Source: Roseburia sp.
GTDB lineage: Bacteria; Bacillota; Clostridia; Lachnospirales; Lachnospiraceae
Reading direction: 5' to 3'
DNA length: 7,908 nt
NCBI GenBank assembly: GCA_017621905.1
Contig: JAGASC010000050.1
Location: 1 to 7,908 of the forward strand
The notes beneath the pieces are model-generated. The model was not told the origin of the DNA. It searched no databases and saw only the letters and a list, made by a program, of their open reading frames with translations. Below, in pieces: positions 1 to 5,929 of this stretch; position 1 is the first letter of the stretch; every line of letters begins with the position of its first letter. Position numbers and translations under genes: made by a program.

Positions 1-1
1 C

Positions 2-1357
2 GACATTGAACTTCTGGAGGTATTTTATGCACACACTATTTCACCCATTGCCATTGCGGTGATTACCTCGGTGGTGATGTCAGTATTTATCGGGAATGTA
101 CACCCGGGTCTTGGCTTTGTGGCAGCAGGGTTTTATCTTGTAGTGGGACTTGTAATTCCGCTGGTAAATGGAAAACGCGGCAGCACAAACGGACAGCAGT
201 ACCGGAATGCCTTCGGGGATTTGAACACCTGTGTGTTGGACAATCTGTATGGATTGGAAGAAACACTGCAATATCAGCAGAAAGACAATCGATCTTCCAA
301 TATGAAGGAGCGAACCACCCATCTGGAGGAAATCAACTGGAAAATGAAAGAAGACGAGAACACCCAGCGAATCGTCACAGACGGCGTCATACTTCTGGCA
401 GGTATCGCGATGGCAATTTTGGCCGGAAAACTGGCAATGAGTGGGGAAATAGCAGGATATCAGGCAGTAATTGCAGTGATCGCCATGATGAGTTCCTTTG
501 GTCCTACGGCAGCATTATCTGCACTGTCCAACAATCTTAACCATACCCTGGCCAGTGGAAACCGTGTCCTTAATCTCTTGGAGGAAGAACCGGTGGTGGA
601 GGACGTGACAAAGGGAGCTGCTTCCTGCGGAGAGGAAATACGCTGTGAGCAGGTTAGTTTTTCCTATCAGGAAAACATCAGCCCGGCAAAGAAAAATCCA
701 GGCGAGGAAACATCAGATGGAAAAACAGATTTCAAATCAGACGGGGAAGAAAAACAAAAAGGTGGAAAAAAAGGAGTCCTGCATGATTTTAACGCTGCCT
801 TTACGGAAAACGGTATCCACGGCATCCTCGGAAAGAGCGGCTGCGGCAAGTCCACATTACTCAAGCTCTTGATGCGCTTTTATGAAACCAAAGACGGCAG
901 TATTTTTTATGGAAAAGAAAATGTAAATCATGTGAATACCGGAACGCTTCGCAGCAAAATTTCCTATGTGACCCAGGAGACCTTTTTATTCCACGATACC
1001 ATCGAGAATAACATTAAGGTGGCGAAAGCGGATGCCACCAGGGAGGAAGTAGTAGCAGCGGCCCAAAAGGCGTCCATTCACGATTTTATTATGACTCTTC
1101 CTGACGGATATGACACAAAACTGGCAGAACTCGGGGATTCTGTTTCCGGGGGAGAAAAACAGCGGATCGGGATTGCCAGAGCATTTTTGCATGACAGCAG
1201 CATGATCTTTTTGGATGAGCCCACCAGCAACATCGACAGCTTAAATGAGGGAATCATTCTAAAAAGCCTGAAAGAAGAAAAAGCAGATAAGACAATTCTT
1301 TTGGTGTCCCACCGAAAATCTACCATGGGAATCTGCGATGATATGTTAGCAATGTAA
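2..1357 (+). CDS. ABC exporter, fused permease and ATP-binding domains (CydC/CydD-like), 5' partial
   Basis: This is the C-terminal part of a half-transporter that couples ATP hydrolysis to export across the cytoplasmic membrane. The frame is open to the left edge (reading DIELLEVFYAHTISPIAIA before the first internal GTG at 59), so the true start lies outside the window. Two hydrophobic blocks near nt 35-165 and 385-525 are the last membrane helices. The nucleotide-binding domain follows: Walker A GKSGCGKST (830-856), Q-loop in YVTQETFLF, signature VSGGEKQ (1142-1162), Walker B MIFLDEP with its catalytic Glu (1202-1222) and H-loop His (1310-1312). The set is complete, so the ATPase should be active. 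The AHTISPIAIA stretch and the ASGNRVLNLLEEEP linker resemble clostridial CydC/CydD-type exporters, which usually work as heterodimers; a partner gene may lie upstream. Substrate is unknown. Oddities are a 34-residue charged insert (671-772) after the A-loop Tyr and a stop only about 14 residues after the H-loop His, earlier than usual. Confidence 0.9.
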   Translation, partial: DIELLEVFYAHTISPIAIAVITSVVMSVFIGNVHPGLGFVAAGFYLVVGLVIPLVNGKRGSTNGQQYRNAFGDLNTCVLDNLYGLEETLQYQQKDNRSSNMKERTTHLEEINWKMKEDENTQRIVTDGVILLAGIAMAILAGKLAMSGEIAGYQAVIAVIAMMSSFGPTAALSALSNNLNHTLASGNRVLNLLEEEPVVEDVTKGAASCGEEIRCEQVSFSYQENISPAKKNPGEETSDGKTDFKSDGEEKQKGGKKGVLHDFNAAFTENGIHGILGKSGCGKSTLLKLLMRFYETKDGSIFYGKENVNHVNTGTLRSKISYVTQETFLFHDTIENNIKVAKADATREEVVAAAQKASIHDFIMTLPDGYDTKLAELGDSVSGGEKQRIGIARAFLHDSSMIFLDEPTSNIDSLNEGIILKSLKEEKADKTILLVSHRKSTMGICDDMLAM

Positions 1358-1468
1358 ATTTCTAACTGTTTAGAACAGGATTAAGCGTTTCTTTGTTTTT
1401 TTTGAAAAACATGAGCCGCTTTTCTCTGTTTTTCATCATATGTACTTTAATAAAAACAAGCCGACCTC

Positions 1469-1496
1469 TTGAAATTCCAGATGGATTATATATAAT
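1469..1496 (+). promoter_or_regulatory. Sigma-A-like promoter of the hydrogenase gene
   Basis: A TTGAAA -35 box (1469-1474) and a perfect TATAAT -10 box (1491-1496) are separated by 16 bp. Transcription would start near 1502-1505, giving a leader of about 95 nt before the ATG at 1598. The gene therefore appears to have its own promoter, independent of the ABC exporter upstream. The start site is inferred from spacing only. Confidence 0.75.
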
Positions 1497-1507
1497 GATT
1501 TCGATGG

Positions 1508-1525
1508 TTGTTAAAAAATTAACAT
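1508..1525 (+). promoter_or_regulatory. Rex operator (NADH/NAD+-responsive repressor site)
   Basis: The sequence TTGTTAAAAAATTAACAT matches the Rex consensus TTGTTAANNNNTTAACAA at every defined position except the last base. It lies 11 bp downstream of the -10 box, over the predicted initial transcribed region, where a bound repressor would block RNA polymerase. In Firmicutes, Rex binds such sites when NAD+ is high and leaves them when NADH accumulates, de-repressing fermentation and hydrogenase genes. The match is seen in the sequence; the regulation is inferred. The rex gene itself is not in the window. Confidence 0.8.
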
Positions 1526-1597
1526 AATTATTCGGAACAGAAAGGCAGGACTGAATAGTTAGGAATGATCAAAGAGAAAAGAGCGAGGTAAAATACG

Positions 1598-3046
1598 ATG
1601 TACGCTGATGAGAATGTAATCAAAATTAAACATGACGTGCTCTATGAAGTAGCAAAGCTGGCATTTGCCGACGAGCTGGATTCCAAGAGAGACCATATCG
1701 CGCTGGAGTTGATTCCGGGACCGACACCGCAGTTTCGTTGCTGTATTTATAGAGAAAGAGAAATCATCCGTCAGAGAGTTCGTCTGGCAGAAGGAAAGGC
1801 ACCGGGTCCGGTGGACGACGGAAATATAATCCAGGTTATCAGTTCCGCCTGCGAAGACTGTCCGATTTCCAGTTATACCGTAACAGAAAACTGTCAGAAT
1901 TGTATGGGAAAAGCATGTATCAATGCATGTAAATTCGGTGCCATTGAGCCGGGACGTACACGTTCCCACATCGATCCGTCCAAATGTAAGGAGTGTGGAA
2001 AATGTGCGCAGGCATGCCCTTATAATGCAATTGCACATTTGAAGAGACCGTGTAAGTTCAGCTGTCCGGTCAATGCAATTACATATGATGAGCATGGCAT
2101 TTCCGTAATCGATAAAAGTAAATGTATCCGTTGTGGAAAATGTATCCACAGCTGTCCTTTCGGAGCAATCGCATCCAAGACCTTTATTGTGGATGTCATC
2201 AATGCATTAAAATCCGGCAAGCATGTCTATGCAATGGCAGCACCGGCGACTGAGGGACAGTTCGGTGAGGATATTACCATGGCGAGCTGGAAAAAAGCAA
2301 TGTTAGAACTGGGCTTTACCGATTTCTATGACGTGTCACTTGGCGGAGATATGACTGCAGCTTATGAGGCAGAGGAATGGGCAGAGGCTTACAAAGACGG
2401 CAAAAAGAAAGTGACTTCCTGCTGTCCGGCATTTGTAAATATGGTTCGTCTCCACTATCCGCAGCTGGCAGACTGTGTATCCACCACCGTTTCCCCGATG
2501 TGTGCGGTATCACGTTTGATTAAGGCAAAAGATCCGGAGGCAGTTACCGTATTTATCGGACCATGTCTGGCAAAGAAATCAGAAGTGGTAGACCAGAAGA
2601 TTCCGGGAAATGCAGACTATGTGCTGACCTACAGTGAAATCCGTGCCATCATGAAGGCAAAGAATGTGGTATTGCAGCCATGCGAGAACACAGACCAGAT
2701 CGGTTCCGTTTACGGCAAGCGTTTTGCAAACTCCGGCGGAGTTACCGCAGCAGTGCTTCAGAGCCTGAAGGAGTCCGGAGATGAAATCAATGCTACCGTA
2801 TGCAAGGCAAACGGAGCTGCGGAATGTAAGAAAGCACTTCTTCTGTTAAAAGCAGCAAGATTACCGGAAGACTTCATCGAGGGAATGGTATGTGATGGCG
2901 GTTGTGTCGGTGGTCCAAGTGCTTTCAACGACCAGTTCTCTTCCAAGAAGAACCGCGATACCCTGATTGGTCAGGCAGATGCAAGAGGAATTCACGAGAA
3001 CCTGGGTAATTATGACATGGAAAGCATTTCCATGCATCGCGACTAA
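1598..3046 (+). CDS. Monomeric [FeFe]-hydrogenase, group B type
   Basis: This cytoplasmic iron-only hydrogenase catalyses 2H+ + 2e- <-> H2, probably with ferredoxin as partner. The catalytic motifs are L1 TSCCPAF (Cys275-Cys276), L2 IGPCLAKKSE (Cys323) and L3 EGMVCDGGCVGGP (Cys432, Cys436). Together they supply the H-cluster ligands. L1 ending in AF rather than GW, and the GGCVGGP form of L3, are typical of group B enzymes (such as CpIII of Clostridium pasteurianum) and not of the classical group A (CpI). The N-terminal half is ferredoxin-like, with 16 cysteines between residues 85 and 186, including CKECGKCAQACP and CIRCGKCIHSCP as a classical 2[4Fe-4S] pair. The 482-residue length fits the family. 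The ATG follows a GAGGT ribosome binding site (1585-1589) at 8 nt. The gene appears monocistronic: own promoter, Rex operator and downstream terminator. No HydE, HydF or HydG maturases are in the window. Physiological direction cannot be read from the sequence. Confidence 0.93.
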   Translation: MYADENVIKIKHDVLYEVAKLAFADELDSKRDHIALELIPGPTPQFRCCIYREREIIRQRVRLAEGKAPGPVDDGNIIQVISSACEDCPISSYTVTENCQNCMGKACINACKFGAIEPGRTRSHIDPSKCKECGKCAQACPYNAIAHLKRPCKFSCPVNAITYDEHGISVIDKSKCIRCGKCIHSCPFGAIASKTFIVDVINALKSGKHVYAMAAPATEGQFGEDITMASWKKAMLELGFTDFYDVSLGGDMTAAYEAEEWAEAYKDGKKKVTSCCPAFVNMVRLHYPQLADCVSTTVSPMCAVSRLIKAKDPEAVTVFIGPCLAKKSEVVDQKIPGNADYVLTYSEIRAIMKAKNVVLQPCENTDQIGSVYGKRFANSGGVTAAVLQSLKESGDEINATVCKANGAAECKKALLLLKAARLPEDFIEGMVCDGGCVGGPSAFNDQFSSKKNRDTLIGQADARGIHENLGNYDMESISMHRD

Positions 3047-3065
3047 AAGTTTATAAATTTGAAGA

Positions 3066-3229
3066 TATTGGCTGTTTCCGCTCAGGAGGGTCATATGTTC
3101 TATGAAAGACGCGCTCTCGCTCCGTGGACGACGTAGCGGACACTAAGCTCGAAAATACCTCGCTAAGTGCCGACGTCGTTCAAGGGTCTTTCATAGAACA
3201 TATGACCCTCCTGAGCTGCGGTATTGGCT
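3066..3229. repeat. Long-armed inverted repeat (MITE-like) with flanking 8-bp direct repeats
   Basis: Positions 3081-3110 and 3186-3215 are perfect 30-bp inverted repeats. The 75 bp between them also pair: 3122-3134 with 3173-3185 (one mismatch, one G-U), 3137-3139 with 3170-3172, and 3141-3148 with 3162-3169 (one A-A mismatch). The whole 135 nt can thus fold into one long imperfect hairpin, the main asymmetry being an 11-nt bulge at 3111-3121. TATTGGCT occurs on both sides (3066-3073 and 3222-3229), as a target-site duplication would, although 5-7 bp separate it from the perfect arms. No open frame of note lies inside. It sits between the hydrogenase stop and its terminator, so it is probably transcribed as 3' UTR. 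The structure is certain; mobile origin is inferred. Confidence 0.85.
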
Positions 3230-3246
3230 AAAGTCTGAAATTTGCT

Positions 3247-3279
3247 AGCTGTTGTACTTTCAGGTACAGCGGTTTTTTT
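3247..3279 (+). terminator. Intrinsic terminator after the hydrogenase gene
   Basis: An 11-bp stem (3247-3257 with 3264-3274, including three G-U pairs) closes a 6-nt loop and runs into a T tract ending at 3279. It is the first good terminator downstream of the hydrogenase, about 200 nt past the stop codon and beyond the long inverted repeat. Confidence 0.7.
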
Positions 3280-3323
3280 ACGTAAAAGCCCCTTTTCTCA
3301 GGTAGAAAAATTTGATAAAATAA

Positions 3324-3329
3324 GATAAT
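3324..3329 (+). promoter_or_regulatory. Possible -10 element for the HAD/DUF2974 unit
   Basis: GATAAT (or the overlapping TAAGAT) lies in an AT-rich stretch between the terminator and the HAD start codon, where a promoter is expected. No convincing -35 box is found at the normal distance; TTTTCT at 3293-3298 would pair only with TAAAAT at 3316-3321. This is a weak call. Confidence 0.3.
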
Positions 3330-3355
3330 CATACGAAAGGACACAATATATTCGA

Positions 3356-4135
3356 ATGAAAAACGCAGTATTTTTTGATATAGATGGTACACTTTGGAAT
3401 GAACATATGCAGATACCGGAGAGTACGATAACAGCGATTGCGGCCCTGCGGGAAAAAGGCAATTATGCTTTTATTTGCAGCGGCAGGAGCCGTGCAAATA
3501 TCTGCAACCGTGAGTTGCTGGGAATTGGTTTTGACGGCGTGGTGGCGGCCTGTGGGGCGCATGTTGAGCATAGAGGGGAACTCCTTTATGAGCAGCTGAT
3601 GACAGCAGAAGAGGTGGAGAAGGCACTTTCCATCGTGAAAAAATATAATCTTCTGGATATATTTGAGGGGCCGAAATACCTTTATGTGGATGATGAAGAT
3701 TTTCGGGATGACCCATATGTGGTATATCTTCGCCGGGAACTGGGAACAGCTATTAAGTGTATTACAGGGACGAAATGTATCGAGGCCAACAAACTCAGCG
3801 TGGATTTAAAGGGGGCTCCCGTAGATGCAGTGGCAGAGGAATTTGAGGAAATATTTGCAGTCATTCCCCACAATGACTGGCTGTTAGAAATCATGCCGAA
3901 GGGACATTCTAAGGCTACCGGAATCGCTAAAATCTGTGAACTGCTGGATATCCCGCTGGAAAACACCTATGCCTTTGGTGACAGTGCCAATGATCTGGAA
4001 ATGCTGAATTTCGTTGCACACGGTATTGCTATGGGCAATGGTACCAGAGAGGCAAAGCAGGCGGCAGAATATGTGACGGCACATATCATGGAAGATGGAA
4101 TAAAAAATGGCCTGCTGCATTACGGTCTGATTTAA
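3356..4135 (+). CDS. Cof-type HAD-superfamily hydrolase (sugar-phosphate or nucleotide phosphatase-like)
   Basis: This is a cytoplasmic, Mg-dependent phosphatase of the Cof (IIB) subfamily, which dephosphorylates small phosphorylated metabolites, often with broad specificity. All four HAD motifs are visible: I, FFDIDGTLW with nucleophile Asp8 and acid/base Asp10; II, ICSGRS with Ser42; III, Lys182 in MPKGHSKATGI; IV, AFGDSANDLEML with Asp209 and Asp213. A C2-type cap domain occupies roughly residues 80-180. The C-terminal GIAMGNG and EDGIKNGL signatures are typical of Cof proteins. The 259-residue length is normal. The AAAGGA motif (3336-3341) is 14 nt from the ATG, unusually far; no better in-frame ATG, GTG or TTG lies closer, and the first residues match the family start. 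DUF2974 follows after 69 bp with no terminator between, so co-transcription is likely. The substrate cannot be predicted. Confidence 0.9.
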   Translation: MKNAVFFDIDGTLWNEHMQIPESTITAIAALREKGNYAFICSGRSRANICNRELLGIGFDGVVAACGAHVEHRGELLYEQLMTAEEVEKALSIVKKYNLLDIFEGPKYLYVDDEDFRDDPYVVYLRRELGTAIKCITGTKCIEANKLSVDLKGAPVDAVAEEFEEIFAVIPHNDWLLEIMPKGHSKATGIAKICELLDIPLENTYAFGDSANDLEMLNFVAHGIAMGNGTREAKQAAEYVTAHIMEDGIKNGLLHYGLI

Positions 4136-4204
4136 CGTAACAGTTCATGAAAAACGCAACTGTACGACAGGAAACGGGACGGAAGAAAGGAGAAGGAAAA
4201 TACT

Positions 4205-5323
4205 ATGGCAAACATTATGGATTACCTGGACTGGCGTGGAGACCTGTCCTTTACAGCGTCTGGATTTAACGAAGTGGACAACCTGATACTGGCGCTGCTG
4301 GCTTATGTAGAGTTGGATGATATTGTCCCTGGGCCGGAGAGCGAAGATACGATTACTTTGGCCGAGGCGTCCGGACTTTTCTGGAAGAGCCATAGTGAGG
4401 AGGAAATTCTCGCCAAAGTCTCTATGACCAAATCCGCACCCTTTGTTATGCGCAAGATGGCAGAGACAAAGCGATTCGGGAATGCCCTTCTTTCCAAATA
4501 CGTCAATGACATCAGCGATGAGGAGCAATCTCAGTTTTCTGTCGTACTGGTGACCTTAGAGGATGGCAGCAGCTATATAGCTTTCAGCGGAACAGACGAT
4601 ACCATTGTGGGATGGCGTGAAAATTTTAACATGGGCTATTTGGCGGAAACACCTGGGCAGCACAAGGCGGTAGAATATTTAAACCGCGTCGTAAAGCGTG
4701 ACCAGGAAAATATTCGTATCGGCGGTCATTCCAAAGGAGGCAATCTGTCTGTTTATGCCGCTGTAAAATGTGAGCCCTGGATTCAAATGAAAATCCTACG
4801 GGTTTTTTCCAATGACGGTCCCGGTTTTAACCGGGAAATGATAGAAAGTCTTGCATACCGGCGCATGATTTCCAAAATCAGGACGATTCTGCCGGAATCC
4901 TCCATCATAGGCATGCTCTTAGAGCACCAGGGAAGATGCGAAGTGGTAAAAAGCTCAGAGAGCGGCATTCAGCAGCACGATGCTATGTCCTGGGAAGTAT
5001 TTGGCCCGGCTTTCGTGCGGGCAGAGCATGTAGCGGTCCAGAGTGTTTTGGTGGATGAGGCAATGAAAAAATGGCTCTATCAGCTGGACGGAGAGGAACG
5101 GCAGCAGATTGTGGAATCCGCATTTTCGCTGTTGGAGGAAGCCAAGATCAAAACCGTGGATGATTTCTATCACAGTAAATGGAAAAAATTACAGGATATT
5201 CTGAAGGCAAGCACCAAACTGCCGGAGGAGACCCAGAAGCTTTTTTCCCGCGCGATAAAGCTTTTGTGGAGAGCCGGAAACGATACTGTAAAAAAACAGC
5301 TGACGAAACAGCGGCGGAAATAG
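4205..5323 (+). CDS. DUF2974 / Mbeg1-like protein, alpha/beta-hydrolase (lipase-like) fold
   Basis: The N-terminus (MANIMDYLDWRGDLSF, then FNEVDNLILALLAYV) is the hallmark of the DUF2974 family found in many Firmicutes. AFSGTDDTIVGWRENF (about residues 126-141) and the nucleophile elbow GGHSKGGNLS (Ser176) resemble class-3 lipases. A plausible triad is Ser176, Asp204 in SNDGPGF and His258 in QQHDAMSW; this triad is my inference from motif order. The C-terminal third (about 285-372) is charged, probably helical and basic at the end (KQLTKQRRK). There is no signal peptide or membrane segment, so a cytoplasmic location is expected. The substrate and role of the family are not established; esterase or lipase activity is possible. 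The ATG is preceded by AAGGAG (4187-4192) and AAGG (4193-4196). It is 69 bp after the HAD gene and probably in the same transcript. Confidence 0.85.
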   Translation: MANIMDYLDWRGDLSFTASGFNEVDNLILALLAYVELDDIVPGPESEDTITLAEASGLFWKSHSEEEILAKVSMTKSAPFVMRKMAETKRFGNALLSKYVNDISDEEQSQFSVVLVTLEDGSSYIAFSGTDDTIVGWRENFNMGYLAETPGQHKAVEYLNRVVKRDQENIRIGGHSKGGNLSVYAAVKCEPWIQMKILRVFSNDGPGFNREMIESLAYRRMISKIRTILPESSIIGMLLEHQGRCEVVKSSESGIQQHDAMSWEVFGPAFVRAEHVAVQSVLVDEAMKKWLYQLDGEERQQIVESAFSLLEEAKIKTVDDFYHSKWKKLQDILKASTKLPEETQKLFSRAIKLLWRAGNDTVKKQLTKQRRK

Positions 5324-5337
5324 AGCGTTTCCAAATG

Positions 5338-5448
5338 TTTCTAAAAAAAATATTAAATCAAAAGAAAAAGAAGAATATATAAAAAAAAGAGAAAATAAAA
5401 GAAAAAGTGAGAAAAAATGGGAATATATATTCGTAAATGGGAATATAT
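5338..5448 (+). other. A-rich spacer with a 14-bp tandem direct repeat upstream of the groESL promoter
   Basis: From about 5338 to 5417 the + strand is almost all A and G with several A tracts. It ends in two copies of AAATGGGAATATAT at 5415-5428 and 5435-5448, a 20-bp period that stops 4 bp before the -35 box. A 20-bp spacing is about two helical turns, so the copies lie on one face of the DNA. It could act as an UP-like or bent-DNA element, or as an activator site. No clear terminator for the DUF2974 gene is visible here. Confidence 0.5.
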
Positions 5449-5452
5449 TTAG

Positions 5453-5481
5453 TTGCAGTTTTTTTTGTAAAAACATATTAT
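5453..5481 (+). promoter_or_regulatory. Sigma-A-like promoter of groESL
   Basis: TTGCAG (5453-5458) and TATTAT (5476-5481) are spaced by 17 bp. The predicted start at about 5487-5490 lies just before the CIRCE operator, the usual arrangement for HrcA-repressed chaperonin operons. The leader is about 120 nt. Confidence 0.65.
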
Positions 5482-5492
5482 ATGACCATCGG

Positions 5493-5519
5493 TTAGCACT
5501 CGAATCAAATGAGTGCTAA
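5493..5519 (+). promoter_or_regulatory. CIRCE operator (HrcA binding site)
   Basis: TTAGCACTC, a 9-bp spacer and GAGTGCTAA form a perfect 27-bp CIRCE element that matches the consensus at all 18 arm positions. HrcA binds it to repress groESL, with GroEL acting as a folding chaperone for HrcA so that stress titration induces the operon. The site begins a few bases after the predicted transcription start. hrcA itself is not in the window. Confidence 0.97.
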
Positions 5520-5526
5520 TAATTCA

Positions 5527-5565
5527 TAACAATAGAAAGTTCGCAGAGCGTACTTTCTATTGTTA
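5527..5565 (+). promoter_or_regulatory. Strong 5'-leader hairpin of the groESL mRNA
   Basis: A perfect 14-bp inverted repeat (5527-5540 and 5552-5565) is extended, after a T-T mismatch, by a CGC/GCG stem with an AGA triloop. No T tract follows (next bases CCCGAAAG), so it is not a standard terminator. It lies 7 bp after CIRCE and 30 nt before the groES Shine-Dalgarno sequence, leaving that site single-stranded. An mRNA-stabilising 5' stem is a likely role; this is an inference. Confidence 0.75.
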
Positions 5566-5609
5566 CCCGAAAGAAAAAACAGAATATAAATAAGTAGGAG
5601 GCAAACAAC

Positions 5610-5894
5610 ATGAAATTAGTACCATTAAGCGACAGAGTAGTGTTAAAACAGTGTGCAGCAGAGGAGACCACCAAGTCCGGAATCATCCTGACCAGCAGTG
5701 CACAGGAGAAACCCCAGGAGGCTGAAGTAATCGCAGTAGGACCTGGCGGAATGGTAGACGGCAAAGAAGTGACCATGCAGGTAAAAGAAGGACAGAAAGT
5801 AATCTATTCCAAATACGCAGGAACAGAAGTAAAATTAGACGGCGAAGAATACATTATCGTAAAACAGAACGACATTCTTGCAGTTGTTGAGTAA
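5610..5894 (+). CDS. groES: Co-chaperonin GroES (Hsp10)
   Basis: GroES forms the heptameric lid of the GroEL chamber in the cytoplasm and controls ATP-driven encapsulation of folding substrates. The 94-residue protein is full length. It starts with MKLVPLSDRVVLK, has the mobile loop (about residues 17-32, EETTKSGIILTSSAQE, whose Ile-Ile-Leu triplet docks on GroEL), and ends with the family pattern GEEYIIVKQNDILAVVE. The ATG has a consensus AGGAGG (5596-5601) at 8 nt. It is the first gene of the CIRCE-controlled operon and is followed by groEL after 35 bp. Confidence 0.98.
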   Translation: MKLVPLSDRVVLKQCAAEETTKSGIILTSSAQEKPQEAEVIAVGPGGMVDGKEVTMQVKEGQKVIYSKYAGTEVKLDGEEYIIVKQNDILAVVE

Positions 5895-5929
5895 AAAAAT
5901 ATAGTGAAAAAAGAAAGAGGTAGATCATC

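Noticed and set aside
1404..1434. GAAAAACA/TGTTTTTC stem after the ABC exporter as a terminator
   Set aside because: The 8-bp stem is AT-rich with a 15-nt loop and no T tract on its 3' side. A nearby TTCTAA/TTAGAA hairpin (1360-1375) is also too weak and too far from the T run to call.
1559..2149. A 196-codon open frame on the - strand across the hydrogenase start
   Set aside because: It is antisense to the cysteine-rich ferredoxin domain, has no recognisable domain, and overlaps a certain gene plus its Rex/promoter region.
1598..3046. Classical group A [FeFe]-hydrogenase, or a NADH-dependent HydABC subunit
   Set aside because: L1 is TSCCPAF and L3 is CDGGCVGGP rather than the group A forms, and there are no neighbouring NuoE/NuoF-like genes in the window.
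5189..5476. A 95-codon Phe/Leu/Ser-rich frame on the - strand, resembling a membrane protein
   Set aside because: It arises from the complement of the A-rich spacer and the end of the DUF2974 gene; the hydrophobicity is a composition artefact.
5527..5565. groESL leader hairpin considered as a terminator or attenuator
   Set aside because: No T tract follows the stem, and the bases after it are CCCGAAAG.
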